This document shows, in pieces, positions 1-8,658 of a stretch of 14,338 bases of DNA. Made by a program: the position numbers and the translations under genes. The stretch's first letter is position 1. Each line of letters opens with the position of its first letter. The notes beneath the pieces are model-generated. The model was not told the origin of the DNA. It did not search any database and saw only the letters and a list, made by a program, of their open reading frames with translations. Source of the DNA: Bacteroidales bacterium (GTDB lineage Bacteria > Bacteroidota > Bacteroidia > Bacteroidales > 4484-276); the NCBI GenBank assembly GCA_029939965.1, contig JAOZRY010000033.1:1-14338 (forward strand), written 5' to 3'.

Positions 1-3000
1 GAGGTTAATAACATGACTTTTTATAGCTATGAAATTATTAACCGATCAACCTTTAAACTTACACAAACCTATTTTAGCCAGTGGGTTGATACTGATCTTG
101 GTTATGCTCAGGATGATTATGTTGGTTGTGATGTTGCAAGAGGATTAGGTTATTGTTATAATGGTGTTGCAATTGATGGTAGTGGTGAGGTAGAAGCTTA
201 TGGTGCTCAACCTCCTGCCATTGGTGTTGACTTTTTTCAGGGACCTTATATGGACCCTGATGGAATTGACAATCCAAAATACCAATATGTTGTTAATGCT
301 GCCGGGGATACCATCGACATAATTCAGCTTTGCGATGTAAGTATTAATGGTGTTAACTTTGGTGATGGTATAGTTGATAACGAGCGTTATGGTATGAGAA
401 GATATGTGTATCATAATAATACATCAGCCAACCCAAATACAACTGACCCACAAACTGCCCCTGAATATTATAATTACTTAAAAGGTATCTGGAAAGATAA
501 TACCAAAATGCTTTATGGTGGTACTGCCCACACCAATGATCCTAAGGCGGTTGGTCCTAATTGTGATTTTATGTTCCCCGGCGAAACAGATCCGTGTAAT
601 TGGGGAACTGGTGGTGAATTACCTAATGATGGCTTTAACCAAAATGGTAAGTATTGGACTGAGGAAACTGAACAGAATCAACCTGGTGACCGCCGTTTCA
701 TGCAGTCGGCCGGGCCTTTTGATTTGTTAGCAGGTGCAGTAAATTATATTACAGTTGGTATCCCATGGGCTCGAGCTACTTCAGGTGGAGCATGGGCATC
801 TGTTCTTTTGCTTCGCGTTGTTGATGATAAAGCACAAGCGTTATTCGACAACTGTTTTAAAGTTCTTGATGGTCCATCAGCACCTGATCTTTCATTTTTG
901 GAACTCGATGGGAAAATGATTGTTACTATTTCAAATCGTAAAGGATCAAATAATTATAAGGAATCATATTCAGAAGTTGATCCTAATATTCAAATACTTG
1001 AAGATACTACTCAGAACCTTACACCGGAAGAGCAACAAAAATTAGAAGATTCGTTGAAGACCTATATATTTGAAGGCTATCAGATTTATCAGTTAAGAAG
1101 AGCCGATGTTAGTGTCGAAAGCCTTAAGGATCCTGATCTTGCCAGATTAATAGCTCAATTTGATGTTAAGAATGGAATCTCTAAATTAATCAACTATTAT
1201 TTTGACAGATCTATAGGAGCCAATGTTCCAGTAGTTGAGGTAGAAGGTGGCGATGAGGGAGTAAGTCATACATTTGAACTTACCGAAGATGCTTTTGCTG
1301 AAAAAGACCCTAAGCTGGTAAACCATAAGCAGTATTATTATATGGTTATTGCCTATGCATTTAATGAGTACTCTCCATACTCTCAGGAGCCCGCCGTTGA
1401 AAATGGCTTATATGGACAAAAAACGCCATATCTTGCAGGTCGTAAAAATATTAAAGCATATACTGCAATTCCGCACAAAACTGTTAATGGAACTACATTA
1501 AATTCCAGTTACGGTGATGGATTTCCTATTAAACGAGTTCAAGGTCAGGGAAATAATGGAGTTGCTCTTGAAATGTCACAGGAAAGTATAGACGAATTGA
1601 TGTCAAAACCTCCTCTGACGTATGTTGATTTCCCCGAACCTCCTTTGGGATTAACAAGAGTTACAACAGGTCTTGTACCTGCTGTTAATTTTGGTGATGA
1701 TAATTATCCCATTGTATATAGTCCTGATTATCTTCAGAGTGCTGGTCCGATAAAGGTAAAAGTAGTAGATCCAATTAATGTTAAGGATGGAAAATTCAGA
1801 CTGGAATTTATTGGTACAAAAATCCCATCTTATTATTCAAGTGATGTTAATGGTAACGATAGTCTTGTGCATGATTCAGTAGCATATTTTGATCATGGAA
1901 AATTCGTTGATGGAAAATGGGTGTTAAAAGATGTAAATGGGTCAATAATAGCAATATCAGACACTACAATAAATATCAGGAACGAACAAGTACTACCTGA
2001 GTTAGGTATTTCATTAAACGTTGAGCAAACTGCATATCCTGGAGATAGTGTTTCTGTAAATAATGGTTTAATAACCGCAACCATAAAGTATATGGATAAT
2101 TCACAGTTTTGGTTATCAGGTGTTCCGGATGTTGATATTCCTGCTAGTCCTTTAAACTGGATTAGGTCAGGGGTTTATAAAGATGGTGGTAGTCCGTTTA
2201 ACGATTACAAAATGGCTGACGACAATCCTTTAGATGCAGGACAGTATTATGAAAAACTTATTACACAATCGGTTGAAGTATTTTTTACTCCAATCACTGG
2301 TGGTACATGGGCACCATACCCATTGGTTGCTACCCATACAAATATGACTTATGGTCATGGTCCAGCACCAAATGATTCAAAACCGGAAACGTTGAATAAC
2401 ATTGCCAGTGTTAATGTTGTAATTACAAGCGATAAATCTAAATGGTCTCGCTGTCCGGTTGTAGAAATGTGTCCGGATGATGATCTGGCTCAAGGTGGTG
2501 CCCCACAATATTCAGTAAGACGATCACCTTCGGTTGATAAAAATGGTGTTTTTGCTGATGTTGGCGCGGTTAGAAGTGATGATATGGAAGATCCTGCCTA
2601 TATTTCACCTGTTGGAATGGGTTGGTTTCCTGGTTATGCTTTTAATGTTGAAACCGGTGAACGCTTGAATGTTATGTTTAGTGAAAACTCATGGTTGGTT
2701 GGTGAGAATGGTAGAGATATGTTATGGAATCCAACATCAAGGGTAATTAACGAAACAAATAATGTTCCTATCTTCGGTGGTATGCATTACTTGTACATAT
2801 TTGGTCATGATAGTATTGAAACCGGTCCGACTAACTTCAAAATGAAATATGAATTGCCTCCTTATGATGCAGGAGTAAGATTGTATCATATTTTGAATAT
2901 TAGTAATGATTCTATCCCAACTCCTGACTTTAAATTATGGGCAGCCTACCATGGATGTATGTACACATACATTCCACTTGCTGCTGAGGATTCAATTTGG

Positions 3001-3558
3001 CTACCCGAAGGAAACGATGTAAGTGTTGAAATTAGAGTATCCAAACCATATCAACGTTATCTTTCTGTTGGATTAGGTGCTGATACTGTGGGTGGTTATA
3101 ACGATTTCAATCCTGCATATGAGTTTGATATTACAGGGATGTCTGCAGTTCAATATTCTGCTGAAAAAAATAGTAGTGATCTTGATATGATCAATGTGGT
3201 TCCGAATCCTTATTATGCTTATGCTGATGGGCCTGGATATGAACGGAATCAGCTTGATACAAGGGTTAAAATCACCAATGTCCCCGAAAGGTGTGTAATA
3301 ACGATCTATAACATTAGTGGAACCTTAATACGACAATACAATGTTGATAAAGCCGGTATTGCTAATCCTGGTTCTTCAACACGTGGTTTGGAGACTGATG
3401 CTCGTACAAGTGTCGACTGGGATTTAAAAAATTATGCGGGGATACCTATTGCTGGTGGTTTATACCTGATACATGTTAAGGAAACAGGAGGCCGAAATGG
3501 AGAAAGAGTAATTAAATGGTTTGGTGCCATGAGACCAATTGACCTTAATACATTCTAA
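1..3558 (+). CDS. Large secreted/surface protein with C-terminal FlgD/T9SS-like domain, 5'-truncated
   Basis: The frame is open from base 1 through the ATG at 13 (the first four codons read E-V-N-N), there is no signal peptide, and the protein resembles the inside of a longer one, so the true start lies outside the window. At least 1181 residues are visible. Residues about 350-460 look fibronectin-III-like (FEGYQIYQL ... QYYYMVIAYAFNEY). The last ~120 residues (from about 1060, INVVPNPYYAYADG ... VKITNVP ... ITIYNISGTLIRQY ... DWDLKNYAGIPIAGGLYLIHV) form a FlgD-Ig/T9SS-type beta sandwich, with an atypical end, KWFGAMRPIDLNTF, instead of a short basic tail. The protein is rich in Asp, Asn, Gly and Tyr, as expected for an exported beta-rich protein. 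A PorV/PorQ-family gene follows after 44 bp, probably in the same operon. Inference: secreted or cell-surface protein handled by a type IX-like route. Its specific function is not recognised. Confidence 0.8.
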   Translation, partial: EVNNMTFYSYEIINRSTFKLTQTYFSQWVDTDLGYAQDDYVGCDVARGLGYCYNGVAIDGSGEVEAYGAQPPAIGVDFFQGPYMDPDGIDNPKYQYVVNAAGDTIDIIQLCDVSINGVNFGDGIVDNERYGMRRYVYHNNTSANPNTTDPQTAPEYYNYLKGIWKDNTKMLYGGTAHTNDPKAVGPNCDFMFPGETDPCNWGTGGELPNDGFNQNGKYWTEETEQNQPGDRRFMQSAGPFDLLAGAVNYITVGIPWARATSGGAWASVLLLRVVDDKAQALFDNCFKVLDGPSAPDLSFLELDGKMIVTISNRKGSNNYKESYSEVDPNIQILEDTTQNLTPEEQQKLEDSLKTYIFEGYQIYQLRRADVSVESLKDPDLARLIAQFDVKNGISKLINYYFDRSIGANVPVVEVEGGDEGVSHTFELTEDAFAEKDPKLVNHKQYYYMVIAYAFNEYSPYSQEPAVENGLYGQKTPYLAGRKNIKAYTAIPHKTVNGTTLNSSYGDGFPIKRVQGQGNNGVALEMSQESIDELMSKPPLTYVDFPEPPLGLTRVTTGLVPAVNFGDDNYPIVYSPDYLQSAGPIKVKVVDPINVKDGKFRLEFIGTKIPSYYSSDVNGNDSLVHDSVAYFDHGKFVDGKWVLKDVNGSIIAISDTTINIRNEQVLPELGISLNVEQTAYPGDSVSVNNGLITATIKYMDNSQFWLSGVPDVDIPASPLNWIRSGVYKDGGSPFNDYKMADDNPLDAGQYYEKLITQSVEVFFTPITGGTWAPYPLVATHTNMTYGHGPAPNDSKPETLNNIASVNVVITSDKSKWSRCPVVEMCPDDDLAQGGAPQYSVRRSPSVDKNGVFADVGAVRSDDMEDPAYISPVGMGWFPGYAFNVETGERLNVMFSENSWLVGENGRDMLWNPTSRVINETNNVPIFGGMHYLYIFGHDSIETGPTNFKMKYELPPYDAGVRLYHILNISNDSIPTPDFKLWAAYHGCMYTYIPLAAEDSIWLPEGNDVSVEIRVSKPYQRYLSVGLGADTVGGYNDFNPAYEFDITGMSAVQYSAEKNSSDLDMINVVPNPYYAYADGPGYERNQLDTRVKITNVPERCVITIYNISGTLIRQYNVDKAGIANPGSSTRGLETDARTSVDWDLKNYAGIPIAGGLYLIHVKETGGRNGERVIKWFGAMRPIDLNTF

Positions 3559-3602
3559 TATAGAACATTAGTAAAAAATATGAACTATTAAAATTTGAAA
3601 AC

Positions 3603-4670
3603 ATGAAAAGAATCTACATACATATAGTCACGGTTTTCATAACTATCAGTTTAACAATACCAAACCATAGTGTTTTTGCTGGTAATAAGGATCGTTCCGG
3701 GCAATCCGGAGCCTCCGAATTATTGATAAATCCATGGGCTGGTAGTTCTGGTTGGGGTGGTGCTAACGTTGCCTGTTCCCGAGGTCTTGAAGCTTTATTT
3801 ACTAATGTAGCCGGTACAGCCTTAACTCCAAAAACAGAAATCATTTTTGCAAATTCAGATTATCTTAAAGGTGCTGATATTAATATTATGTCTTTTGGAC
3901 TATCGCAGCGTGTAGGAGAATCCGGAGCATTTACTATTGCAATTATGTCGATGGGTTTTGGTGATATTTCTCGTACTACAATTAATAACCCTGATCCGGC
4001 TGATGCCAGTATTGGAACTTTTAGTCCGAGTTTAATAAATATTAATTTGGCTTATGCCAAAGCTTTTTCAAATAGTATTTATGGTGGTATAAATATCAAG
4101 ATACTCTCAGAAACAATTGCGGACATGAGTGCTCAAGGTGTTGCTATTGATGCAGGTATTCAATATATTACCGGCGATTTGGAAAATATTAAATTTGGAA
4201 TATCATTAAAGAATGTTGGCCCTACAATGAAATTTTCAGGTGATGGTTTAACATTTAGAGGGTTTTATACACAATTCTCCACTACTTCGCCAACTTTCGA
4301 GCAGCGTGTATCTGATTTTGAATTACCTGCAACACTTATGATTGGTGGATCTTATGACTTCCTTTTTGAAGAAAGTAGATTAACATTTGCCGGAACATTT
4401 ATCTCAAATTCCTTCACTAAAGATCAGATAGTTATTGGAGGTGAATATTCGTTAAAATCATATCTCGTGTTAAGGGCTGGTTATACCTACGAAGAGGGAA
4501 TTACTGAAAAAGCGAACAGAACTACAGTTTTTACAGGTCCAAGTGCCGGTATTTCAATTCAGATACCTCTTAACAAAGAAAAAGGATCCGTTTTTGCTGT
4601 GGATTATTCTTATAGAGATACTGATCCTTTCGATGGTGTGCATACCATTGGAGCACGTATTAGCTTGTAA
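3603..4670 (+). CDS. PorV/PorQ-family outer-membrane beta-barrel protein
   Basis: 355 residues. Residues 1-26 form a signal peptide (basic MKR, hydrophobic core, then SVFA before GNKD). The mature N-terminus has the family opening LLINPWAGSSGWGGAN and GLEALFTNVAGTA, followed by alternating amphipathic strands typical of the FadL-like PorV/PorQ barrels: SFGLSQRVGESGAF, INLAYAKAFSNSIYGGINIK, GVAIDAGIQYITG, GISLKNVGPTMKF. It ends DYSYRDTDPFDGVHTIGARISL, an outer-membrane style C-terminal strand with a hydrophobic last residue. PorV is the shuttle that carries type IX substrates to the attachment complex, and PorQ is a related component. This copy lies directly behind a large T9SS-like protein, not with por core genes, so it is better called a family member than PorV itself. 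No promoter is visible in the 44-bp gap, which suggests cotranscription. A terminator-like hairpin lies 60 bp downstream. Confidence 0.85.
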   Translation: MKRIYIHIVTVFITISLTIPNHSVFAGNKDRSGQSGASELLINPWAGSSGWGGANVACSRGLEALFTNVAGTALTPKTEIIFANSDYLKGADINIMSFGLSQRVGESGAFTIAIMSMGFGDISRTTINNPDPADASIGTFSPSLININLAYAKAFSNSIYGGINIKILSETIADMSAQGVAIDAGIQYITGDLENIKFGISLKNVGPTMKFSGDGLTFRGFYTQFSTTSPTFEQRVSDFELPATLMIGGSYDFLFEESRLTFAGTFISNSFTKDQIVIGGEYSLKSYLVLRAGYTYEEGITEKANRTTVFTGPSAGISIQIPLNKEKGSVFAVDYSYRDTDPFDGVHTIGARISL

Positions 4671-4707
4671 AAAATAATGTGCAAATATTAAATAGTAAAA
4701 ATAATAT

Positions 4708-4715
4708 TACATTTG
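4708..4715 (+). promoter_or_regulatory. Putative Bacteroidota -7 element for greA
   Basis: TACATTTG is an exact match to TAnnTTTG, the -7 element used by the Bacteroidota primary sigma factor. No convincing TTTG -33 box lies 19-23 bp upstream, so the call rests on the -7 element. Transcription would begin near 4721, ten bases before the hairpin at 4731-4754, placing that hairpin inside the greA leader. Confidence 0.4.
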
Positions 4716-4728
4716 CCCACCAAAATTT

Positions 4729-4760
4729 AAAGGCTCTTTTTTCGGAAAGGGTCTTTTTCT
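4729..4760 (+). terminator. Terminator-like hairpin between the PorV-family gene and greA (possible attenuator)
   Basis: AGGCTCTTT (4731-4739) pairs with AAAGGGTCT (4746-4754), nine pairs including two G-T wobbles, across a six-base loop, and is followed directly by TTTTT. This is an intrinsic terminator shape. It can end transcription of the upstream pair. Because a -7 promoter element lies before it, it may also stop part of the transcription entering greA. Confidence 0.6.
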
Positions 4761-4796
4761 ATTGTTTAAAGTTTCAACAAATAAAGCTGTAATAAT

Positions 4797-5270
4797 ATGG
4801 CAGACATAAAATATTATAACGAAGAAGGATTTATTAAAATAAAAGACGAGCTACATAAATTAATTACTGTGGATCGCCCTAATGCCTCAAAGCAAATTGC
4901 TGAAGCTCGTGATAAAGGTGATTTATCGGAGAATGCAGAATATGATGCTGCTAAAGAAGCCCAGGGATTGCTTGAAATGAAGATATCAAAGCTTCAGGAC
5001 ACCATTAGAAATGCCCGGATACTTGATGAATCAAAACTTGATCTTAGTAAAGTTTTGATTTTATCCATAGTTGAAATAAAGAATCTTAAGAATAATAAAA
5101 TAATGAAATACGCTATAGCTCCGGAGAGTGAAGCAGATTTAAAATTAGGTAAAATCTCTGTAAATTCGCCTATCGCTAAGGGGCTCTTAGGTAAATCTGT
5201 GGGTGATAAGGTTGAAATAAAAGTTCCTGCAGGATTGTTGGGTTTTGAAATTATTGATATAAGCAGATAA
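4797..5270 (+). CDS. greA: Transcription elongation factor GreA
   Basis: 157 residues, close to the usual 158. GreA binds in the secondary channel of backtracked RNA polymerase and stimulates cleavage of the extruded RNA 3' end. The N-terminal coiled coil (about residues 8-76) carries the signature GDLSENAEYDAAKE at 41-54, with the tip acidic residues Asp42 and Glu45 that help hold the catalytic magnesium. The C-terminal FKBP-like domain (about 80-157) contains SPIAKGLLGKSVGDKVEIKVP. The ATG at 4797 gives the expected N-terminus. There is no Shine-Dalgarno sequence, only the A/T-rich leader usual in this phylum. The leader contains a terminator-like hairpin. The next gene starts 187 bp downstream from its own likely promoter, so greA appears monocistronic. 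Confidence 0.97.
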   Translation: MADIKYYNEEGFIKIKDELHKLITVDRPNASKQIAEARDKGDLSENAEYDAAKEAQGLLEMKISKLQDTIRNARILDESKLDLSKVLILSIVEIKNLKNNKIMKYAIAPESEADLKLGKISVNSPIAKGLLGKSVGDKVEIKVPAGLLGFEIIDISR

Positions 5271-5394
5271 TTTGCAATTTGTTATACAATTTAATAATCA
5301 TTTTCCCATAAATATCTACATTATCCCGTCACATTTTTATAGCTACAAATACCTCTAAAATTTAGATTTCATAATCCAAAACATTTTGCAATGT

Positions 5395-5428
5395 TTTGAA
5401 ATTGATTTATTAAGTTTTAGTAATTTTG
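5395..5428 (+). promoter_or_regulatory. Putative promoter of the HIT-nadB-secG operon
   Basis: TTTG at 5395-5398 (-33) and TAATTTTG at 5421-5428 (an exact TAnnTTTG -7 element) are separated by 22 bp, at the long end of Bacteroidota spacing. Transcription would start near 5435, about 23 bases before the ATG at 5458. This argues against translation beginning further upstream. Confidence 0.5.
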
Positions 5429-5457
5429 TTTTTACACACAAACATAAAATAGCAGAT

Positions 5458-5850
5458 ATGAGTAGTATTTTTACTAAAATTATTATTGGAGAGATTCCTT
5501 CCTATAAAATATGTGAGAATGAAAAATTCTTTGCTTTTTTGGATATTAACCCGTTGGCAAAAGGACATACGTTAGTAATACCAAAGGTTGAAGTGGATTA
5601 TATTTTTGATTTGGACGACAATCTATTGAGAGAAATGATGGTGTTTGCTAAAAATGTTGCACTTGCAATTAAAAAAGTTGTTGAATGTAAACGTATTGGT
5701 ATTGCAGTTCTTGGATTAGAAGTTCCACATGCCCATATTCATCTTGTTCCAATCAACGGATTATATGATATAGAATTTAGCAGACCCAAATTGAAACTTA
5801 CAGAAGTTGAGTTTAGAAAAATTGCAATGGAAATAATATCACATCTTTAA
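5458..5850 (+). CDS. HIT-family nucleotide hydrolase (Hint/PKCI-like)
   Basis: 130 residues from the ATG at 5458. The frame is open further upstream, but the extra residues do not match the family and would overlap the predicted promoter. The N-terminus SIFTKIIIGEIPSYKICEN, then FLDINPLAKGHTLVIPK (about 27-43), is the standard HIT start. The histidine triad HAHIH lies at residues 91-95 followed by LVP, with His93 as the expected nucleophile. HIT proteins of this branch hydrolyse nucleoside phosphoramidates or adenylylated substrates through a His-AMP intermediate. The exact substrate cannot be read from sequence. The gene is first in a run with nadB 26 bp downstream. A link to NAD or adenylate metabolism is tempting but is only contextual. 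Confidence 0.93.
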   Translation: MSSIFTKIIIGEIPSYKICENEKFFAFLDINPLAKGHTLVIPKVEVDYIFDLDDNLLREMMVFAKNVALAIKKVVECKRIGIAVLGLEVPHAHIHLVPINGLYDIEFSRPKLKLTEVEFRKIAMEIISHL

Positions 5851-5876
5851 ACTTTAATTCAATAGCCTTATAGTTG

Positions 5877-7466
5877 ATGAGAAAAAGGTACGATTTTTTA
5901 GTTATTGGAACGGGTATCGCAGGTTTAAGTTATGCATTAAAAGTTGCAAGGCATGGAAGTGTATGCGTTGTTACGAAAACCGAAGTTGGTGAAACAGCAA
6001 CAAGATATGCTCAGGGTGGTATTGCTGCTGTAATGTACACCCCCGATACTTACGAAAAACATATAAAAGATACCTTAATTGCCGGTGATGATTTGAACGA
6101 TGAAAATATTGTAAGAATTACAATCACTGAATCTACAGAAAGAATAAAAGAACTTATTGGCTGGGGGGCTCGTTTTGATAAGAATAAATCTGGGAGATAT
6201 GACCTTGGAAGGGAAGGTGGACATTCTGAATACCGGGTTTTGCACCACAAAGATAATACCGGACAAGAGCTCCAGAATATATTACTTCAGCAGGCCAAAA
6301 CTGTTTCCAATATCGAGATACTTGATAATCATTTCATAATCGATATCATCACGCAGCACCATCTTGAAGAAGACGTGGATCGCCAAAGAAATGATATTGA
6401 ATGCTATGGTGCATATGTGTTGGATGTAAGTACAAATAAAATTAATACTATTCTGGCAAAATCCACAATGATTGCGTCAGGTGGTGCAGGGAATGTTTAT
6501 GCAACAACCACAAATCCTCAACTTGCAACAGGTGATGGAATAGCGATGGTATATCGTGCCAAGGGGGTTATCGAAAAAATGGAGTTTATCCAGTTTCACC
6601 CAACCGCACTTTATAACCCCAAGGAAATGCCATCATTTTTAATTACAGAAGCCTTGCGTGGATTTGGTGGTGTTTTGAGAAACTCTAATAAAGTGGAGTT
6701 CATGAGCAAATATGATAAACGTGGATCATTAGCCCCACGGGATATTGTTGCAAGGGCAATCGACAACGAACTGAAAATATCAGGAGCTGATTTTGTGTAT
6801 CTTGATTGCTTGCATATCGATAAAAATGATCTAATAAACAGTTTCCCAACTATTTATGCAAAATGCTTAAGTGTAGGGATAGATATTACAAGGGATATGA
6901 TTCCGGTAGTTCCTGCTGCACATTATACATGTGGAGGGATAAAGGTTGATGAGAATGGGTATAGTTCCATAAAACGATTGTATGCCGGTGGCGAATGTGC
7001 TTCAACAGGCCTGCATGGTGCTAATAGGCTTGCATCAAACTCCCTGCTCGAATCTGTCGTGTTTTCTCATCGTTCAAGTTTGCATGCAGTTGAATTAGTA
7101 CAGGAAGTGGTATTTAGAGATGATATTCCGGATTGGAATGCTGAGGGTACAGAAATGAACGAAGAGATGATTCTCGTAACGCAAAGTTTAAAAGATTTGC
7201 AAGCTATTATGAGTAGTTATGTTGGTATTGTAAGATCTAATCTCAGGTTGAAAAGAGCCCTCGACAGGCTCGAAATTATTTACTGCGAAACAGAAGAGTT
7301 GTATGATAAATCAATACTTACCGTTAAAATCTGTGAACTCCGAAATCTTATCAATGTAGCATACCTGATTATTAAAATGGCAATACAGCGAAAAGAGAGC
7401 AGGGGTTTACACTATTCATTGGACTATCCTAAAAAAAAGGGACTGTTTGGAGGGACTGATTCCTAA
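5877..7466 (+). CDS. nadB: L-aspartate oxidase NadB
   Basis: 529 residues from the ATG at 5877. A TTG one codon earlier is possible, but the ATG fits better. NadB oxidises L-aspartate to iminoaspartate with FAD, passing electrons to oxygen or fumarate, as the first step of de novo NAD synthesis. Visible features: FAD dinucleotide motif VIGTGIAGLSYAL (GxGxAG at 11-16), TRYAQGGIAAV, REGGHSEYRVLHHKDNTG (Glu about 113), FHPTAL (His241), APRDIVARAI (Arg288), PAAHYTCGGI (His349) and LYAGGECASTGLHGANRLASN, the flavin end of the fold. These match the substrate-binding Glu, His, Arg and His of the E. coli enzyme. The C-terminal helical domain ends GLHYSLDYPKKK, as is usual. HYTCGGI with GLHGANRLASNS and full length fit NadB better than the succinate or fumarate enzymes. 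The usual partners nadA and nadC are not in this window. Confidence 0.96.
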   Translation: MRKRYDFLVIGTGIAGLSYALKVARHGSVCVVTKTEVGETATRYAQGGIAAVMYTPDTYEKHIKDTLIAGDDLNDENIVRITITESTERIKELIGWGARFDKNKSGRYDLGREGGHSEYRVLHHKDNTGQELQNILLQQAKTVSNIEILDNHFIIDIITQHHLEEDVDRQRNDIECYGAYVLDVSTNKINTILAKSTMIASGGAGNVYATTTNPQLATGDGIAMVYRAKGVIEKMEFIQFHPTALYNPKEMPSFLITEALRGFGGVLRNSNKVEFMSKYDKRGSLAPRDIVARAIDNELKISGADFVYLDCLHIDKNDLINSFPTIYAKCLSVGIDITRDMIPVVPAAHYTCGGIKVDENGYSSIKRLYAGGECASTGLHGANRLASNSLLESVVFSHRSSLHAVELVQEVVFRDDIPDWNAEGTEMNEEMILVTQSLKDLQAIMSSYVGIVRSNLRLKRALDRLEIIYCETEELYDKSILTVKICELRNLINVAYLIIKMAIQRKESRGLHYSLDYPKKKGLFGGTDS

Positions 7467-7476
7467 TATTAATGGA

Positions 7477-8145
7477 ATGAATAAAGAGGGGTTTCTAAAT
7501 ATTATTAATAGCATTGGGTCAAGTATCCTTATCGAAAATAGGGGACTTGATCATATTGTAAAAAGATACCCCTATTGCCAGAGTGCTCAGATGCTTTATT
7601 TTTTATCGCTTTATCAGAATAATGATATCCAATATCATAGCAGGCTAAAAATTGTGGCGGCTTATGCCGGAAGTCGGGAGGTTTTAAAAGAGTTGGTTGA
7701 AAAATATAATCTTCTTGCTCATGAACAGAGAAGCAATCAAGCTGAGGGAAACCATAAAGCGGATATTGAGGAAAGAATCACTGAAATTAAAACCGATCCT
7801 CATGATGTTGAAAATGATAAAGATGATGTAGCTTTAGAAGATTCACCTGAAACTCATCAGGTAAAATCATATGCAAAGTCAAAGGATGAAATTATTGATC
7901 AGTTCATTAAAAATTCTCCTCGAATTTCCAGATTAAGATCAGATTTTTATAACCCCGGCGATTATGTCAAAAGTAGTCAATTGGATAAAAACGACATTGT
8001 TAGCGAAACTTTGGCAAAAATTCATATTGATCAGGGTAACTATGAAAAAGCAATTATTATTTATGAGAAATTAATTTTGAAAGTTCCGAAAAAAAGTACT
8101 TACTTTGCACGCCAAATTGAGAAAATAAAAAAGAATAAAATCTAA
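7477..8145 (+). CDS. Conserved Bacteroidota protein with C-terminal TPR-like segment
   Basis: 222 residues from the ATG at 7477, which lies 10 bp after the nadB stop. A TTG at 7447 would overlap nadB and is less likely. No signal peptide or membrane segment is visible, so it is probably cytoplasmic. Residues about 25-80 (HIVKRYPYCQSAQMLYFLSLY ... RLKIVAAYAGSREVLKELV) form a helical N-terminal module. Residues about 85-130 are a charged, acidic, low-complexity linker. The stretch 138-161 (EIIDQFIKNSPRISRLRSDFY) looks like a conserved short motif. Residues about 174-210 (SETLAKIHIDQGNYEKAIIIYEKLILKVP) read as one TPR repeat. From memory, such proteins recur just before secG in Bacteroidota, and secG follows here after 13 bp. 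Function is unknown. A role as an adaptor linked to Sec or envelope biogenesis is inference from position only. Confidence 0.8.
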   Translation: MNKEGFLNIINSIGSSILIENRGLDHIVKRYPYCQSAQMLYFLSLYQNNDIQYHSRLKIVAAYAGSREVLKELVEKYNLLAHEQRSNQAEGNHKADIEERITEIKTDPHDVENDKDDVALEDSPETHQVKSYAKSKDEIIDQFIKNSPRISRLRSDFYNPGDYVKSSQLDKNDIVSETLAKIHIDQGNYEKAIIIYEKLILKVPKKSTYFARQIEKIKKNKI

Positions 8146-8158
8146 AACACTTGTTATC

Positions 8159-8527
8159 ATGGGACTTTACATACTTATAACCGTATTAGTTTTAATAGTT
8201 GCTATACTTATTGTACTGGTTGTTCTTGTACAAAATTCTAAAGGTGGTGGATTGGCCTCCAATTTTGCCGGATCAAATCAATACATGGGTGTAAGAAAAA
8301 CATCTGATTTCCTTGAGAAATTTACCTGGGGTTTGGCTATTGCAATGATTTCGCTGGTTCTGATTTCTGCGAAAGTAATACCGAAGTATCAAACATCGGA
8401 AATAATCGACAGCGAAATCAGAAGAACAATTGATGAAATTCCAATCCCAACTACTCCATTCGATCCAAATATGGGTGGTGGCGAATCCAAACAGGAAGGC
8501 AACAATACTGAAGGAGGAGCTGAGTAG
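8159..8527 (+). CDS. secG: Preprotein translocase subunit SecG
   Basis: 122 residues. SecG is the small accessory subunit of the SecYEG channel and helps SecA-driven export. Two membrane helices are visible (about 2-25 and 55-73), joined by the family's loop VQNSKGGGLASNFAG (24-38), followed by QYMGVRKTSDFLEKFTW, which matches the SecG signature region. The C-terminal tail (about 77-122) is polar, with a Gly/Glu-rich end, as is common in Bacteroidota, which often have longer SecG proteins than E. coli. The gene lies 13 bp behind the TPR-like gene and ends the operon, with a strong terminator 24 bp downstream. Confidence 0.95.
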   Translation: MGLYILITVLVLIVAILIVLVVLVQNSKGGGLASNFAGSNQYMGVRKTSDFLEKFTWGLAIAMISLVLISAKVIPKYQTSEIIDSEIRRTIDEIPIPTTPFDPNMGGGESKQEGNNTEGGAE

Positions 8528-8551
8528 TTCGGTTTTAAAATAGGAAAAATT

Positions 8552-8593
8552 AAAAAATGTCAGATTGTCATTAACAATCTGACATTTTTTTTT
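8552..8593 (+). terminator. Strong intrinsic terminator after secG
   Basis: ATGTCAGATTGT (8557-8568) pairs perfectly with ACAATCTGACAT (8574-8585) across the five-base loop CATTA. The flanking A-run and T-run extend the stem, and eight further T residues follow. It closes the HIT-nadB-TPR-secG operon. Confidence 0.92.
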
Positions 8594-8658
8594 GCCCCTG
8601 TTTTTTCTGCTAAAATCATCATTATTACTGGCTATCATGTCATTGGCTATGCAAAGTA

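Noticed and set aside
5271..5300. Terminator after greA
   Set aside because: The CAATTT copies here are direct, not inverted, and the possible stem is short and A/T only.
5386..5457. Longer N-terminus for the HIT protein
   Set aside because: It needs a TTG start, overlaps the predicted -7 element and adds residues not seen in HIT proteins.
7447..7476. TTG start for the TPR-like protein overlapping nadB
   Set aside because: An ATG 10 bp after the nadB stop gives a normal N-terminus and tight operon spacing.
8273..8638. 121-codon minus-strand open frame over secG and its terminator
   Set aside because: It runs through a strong terminator hairpin and is antisense to a clear SecG.
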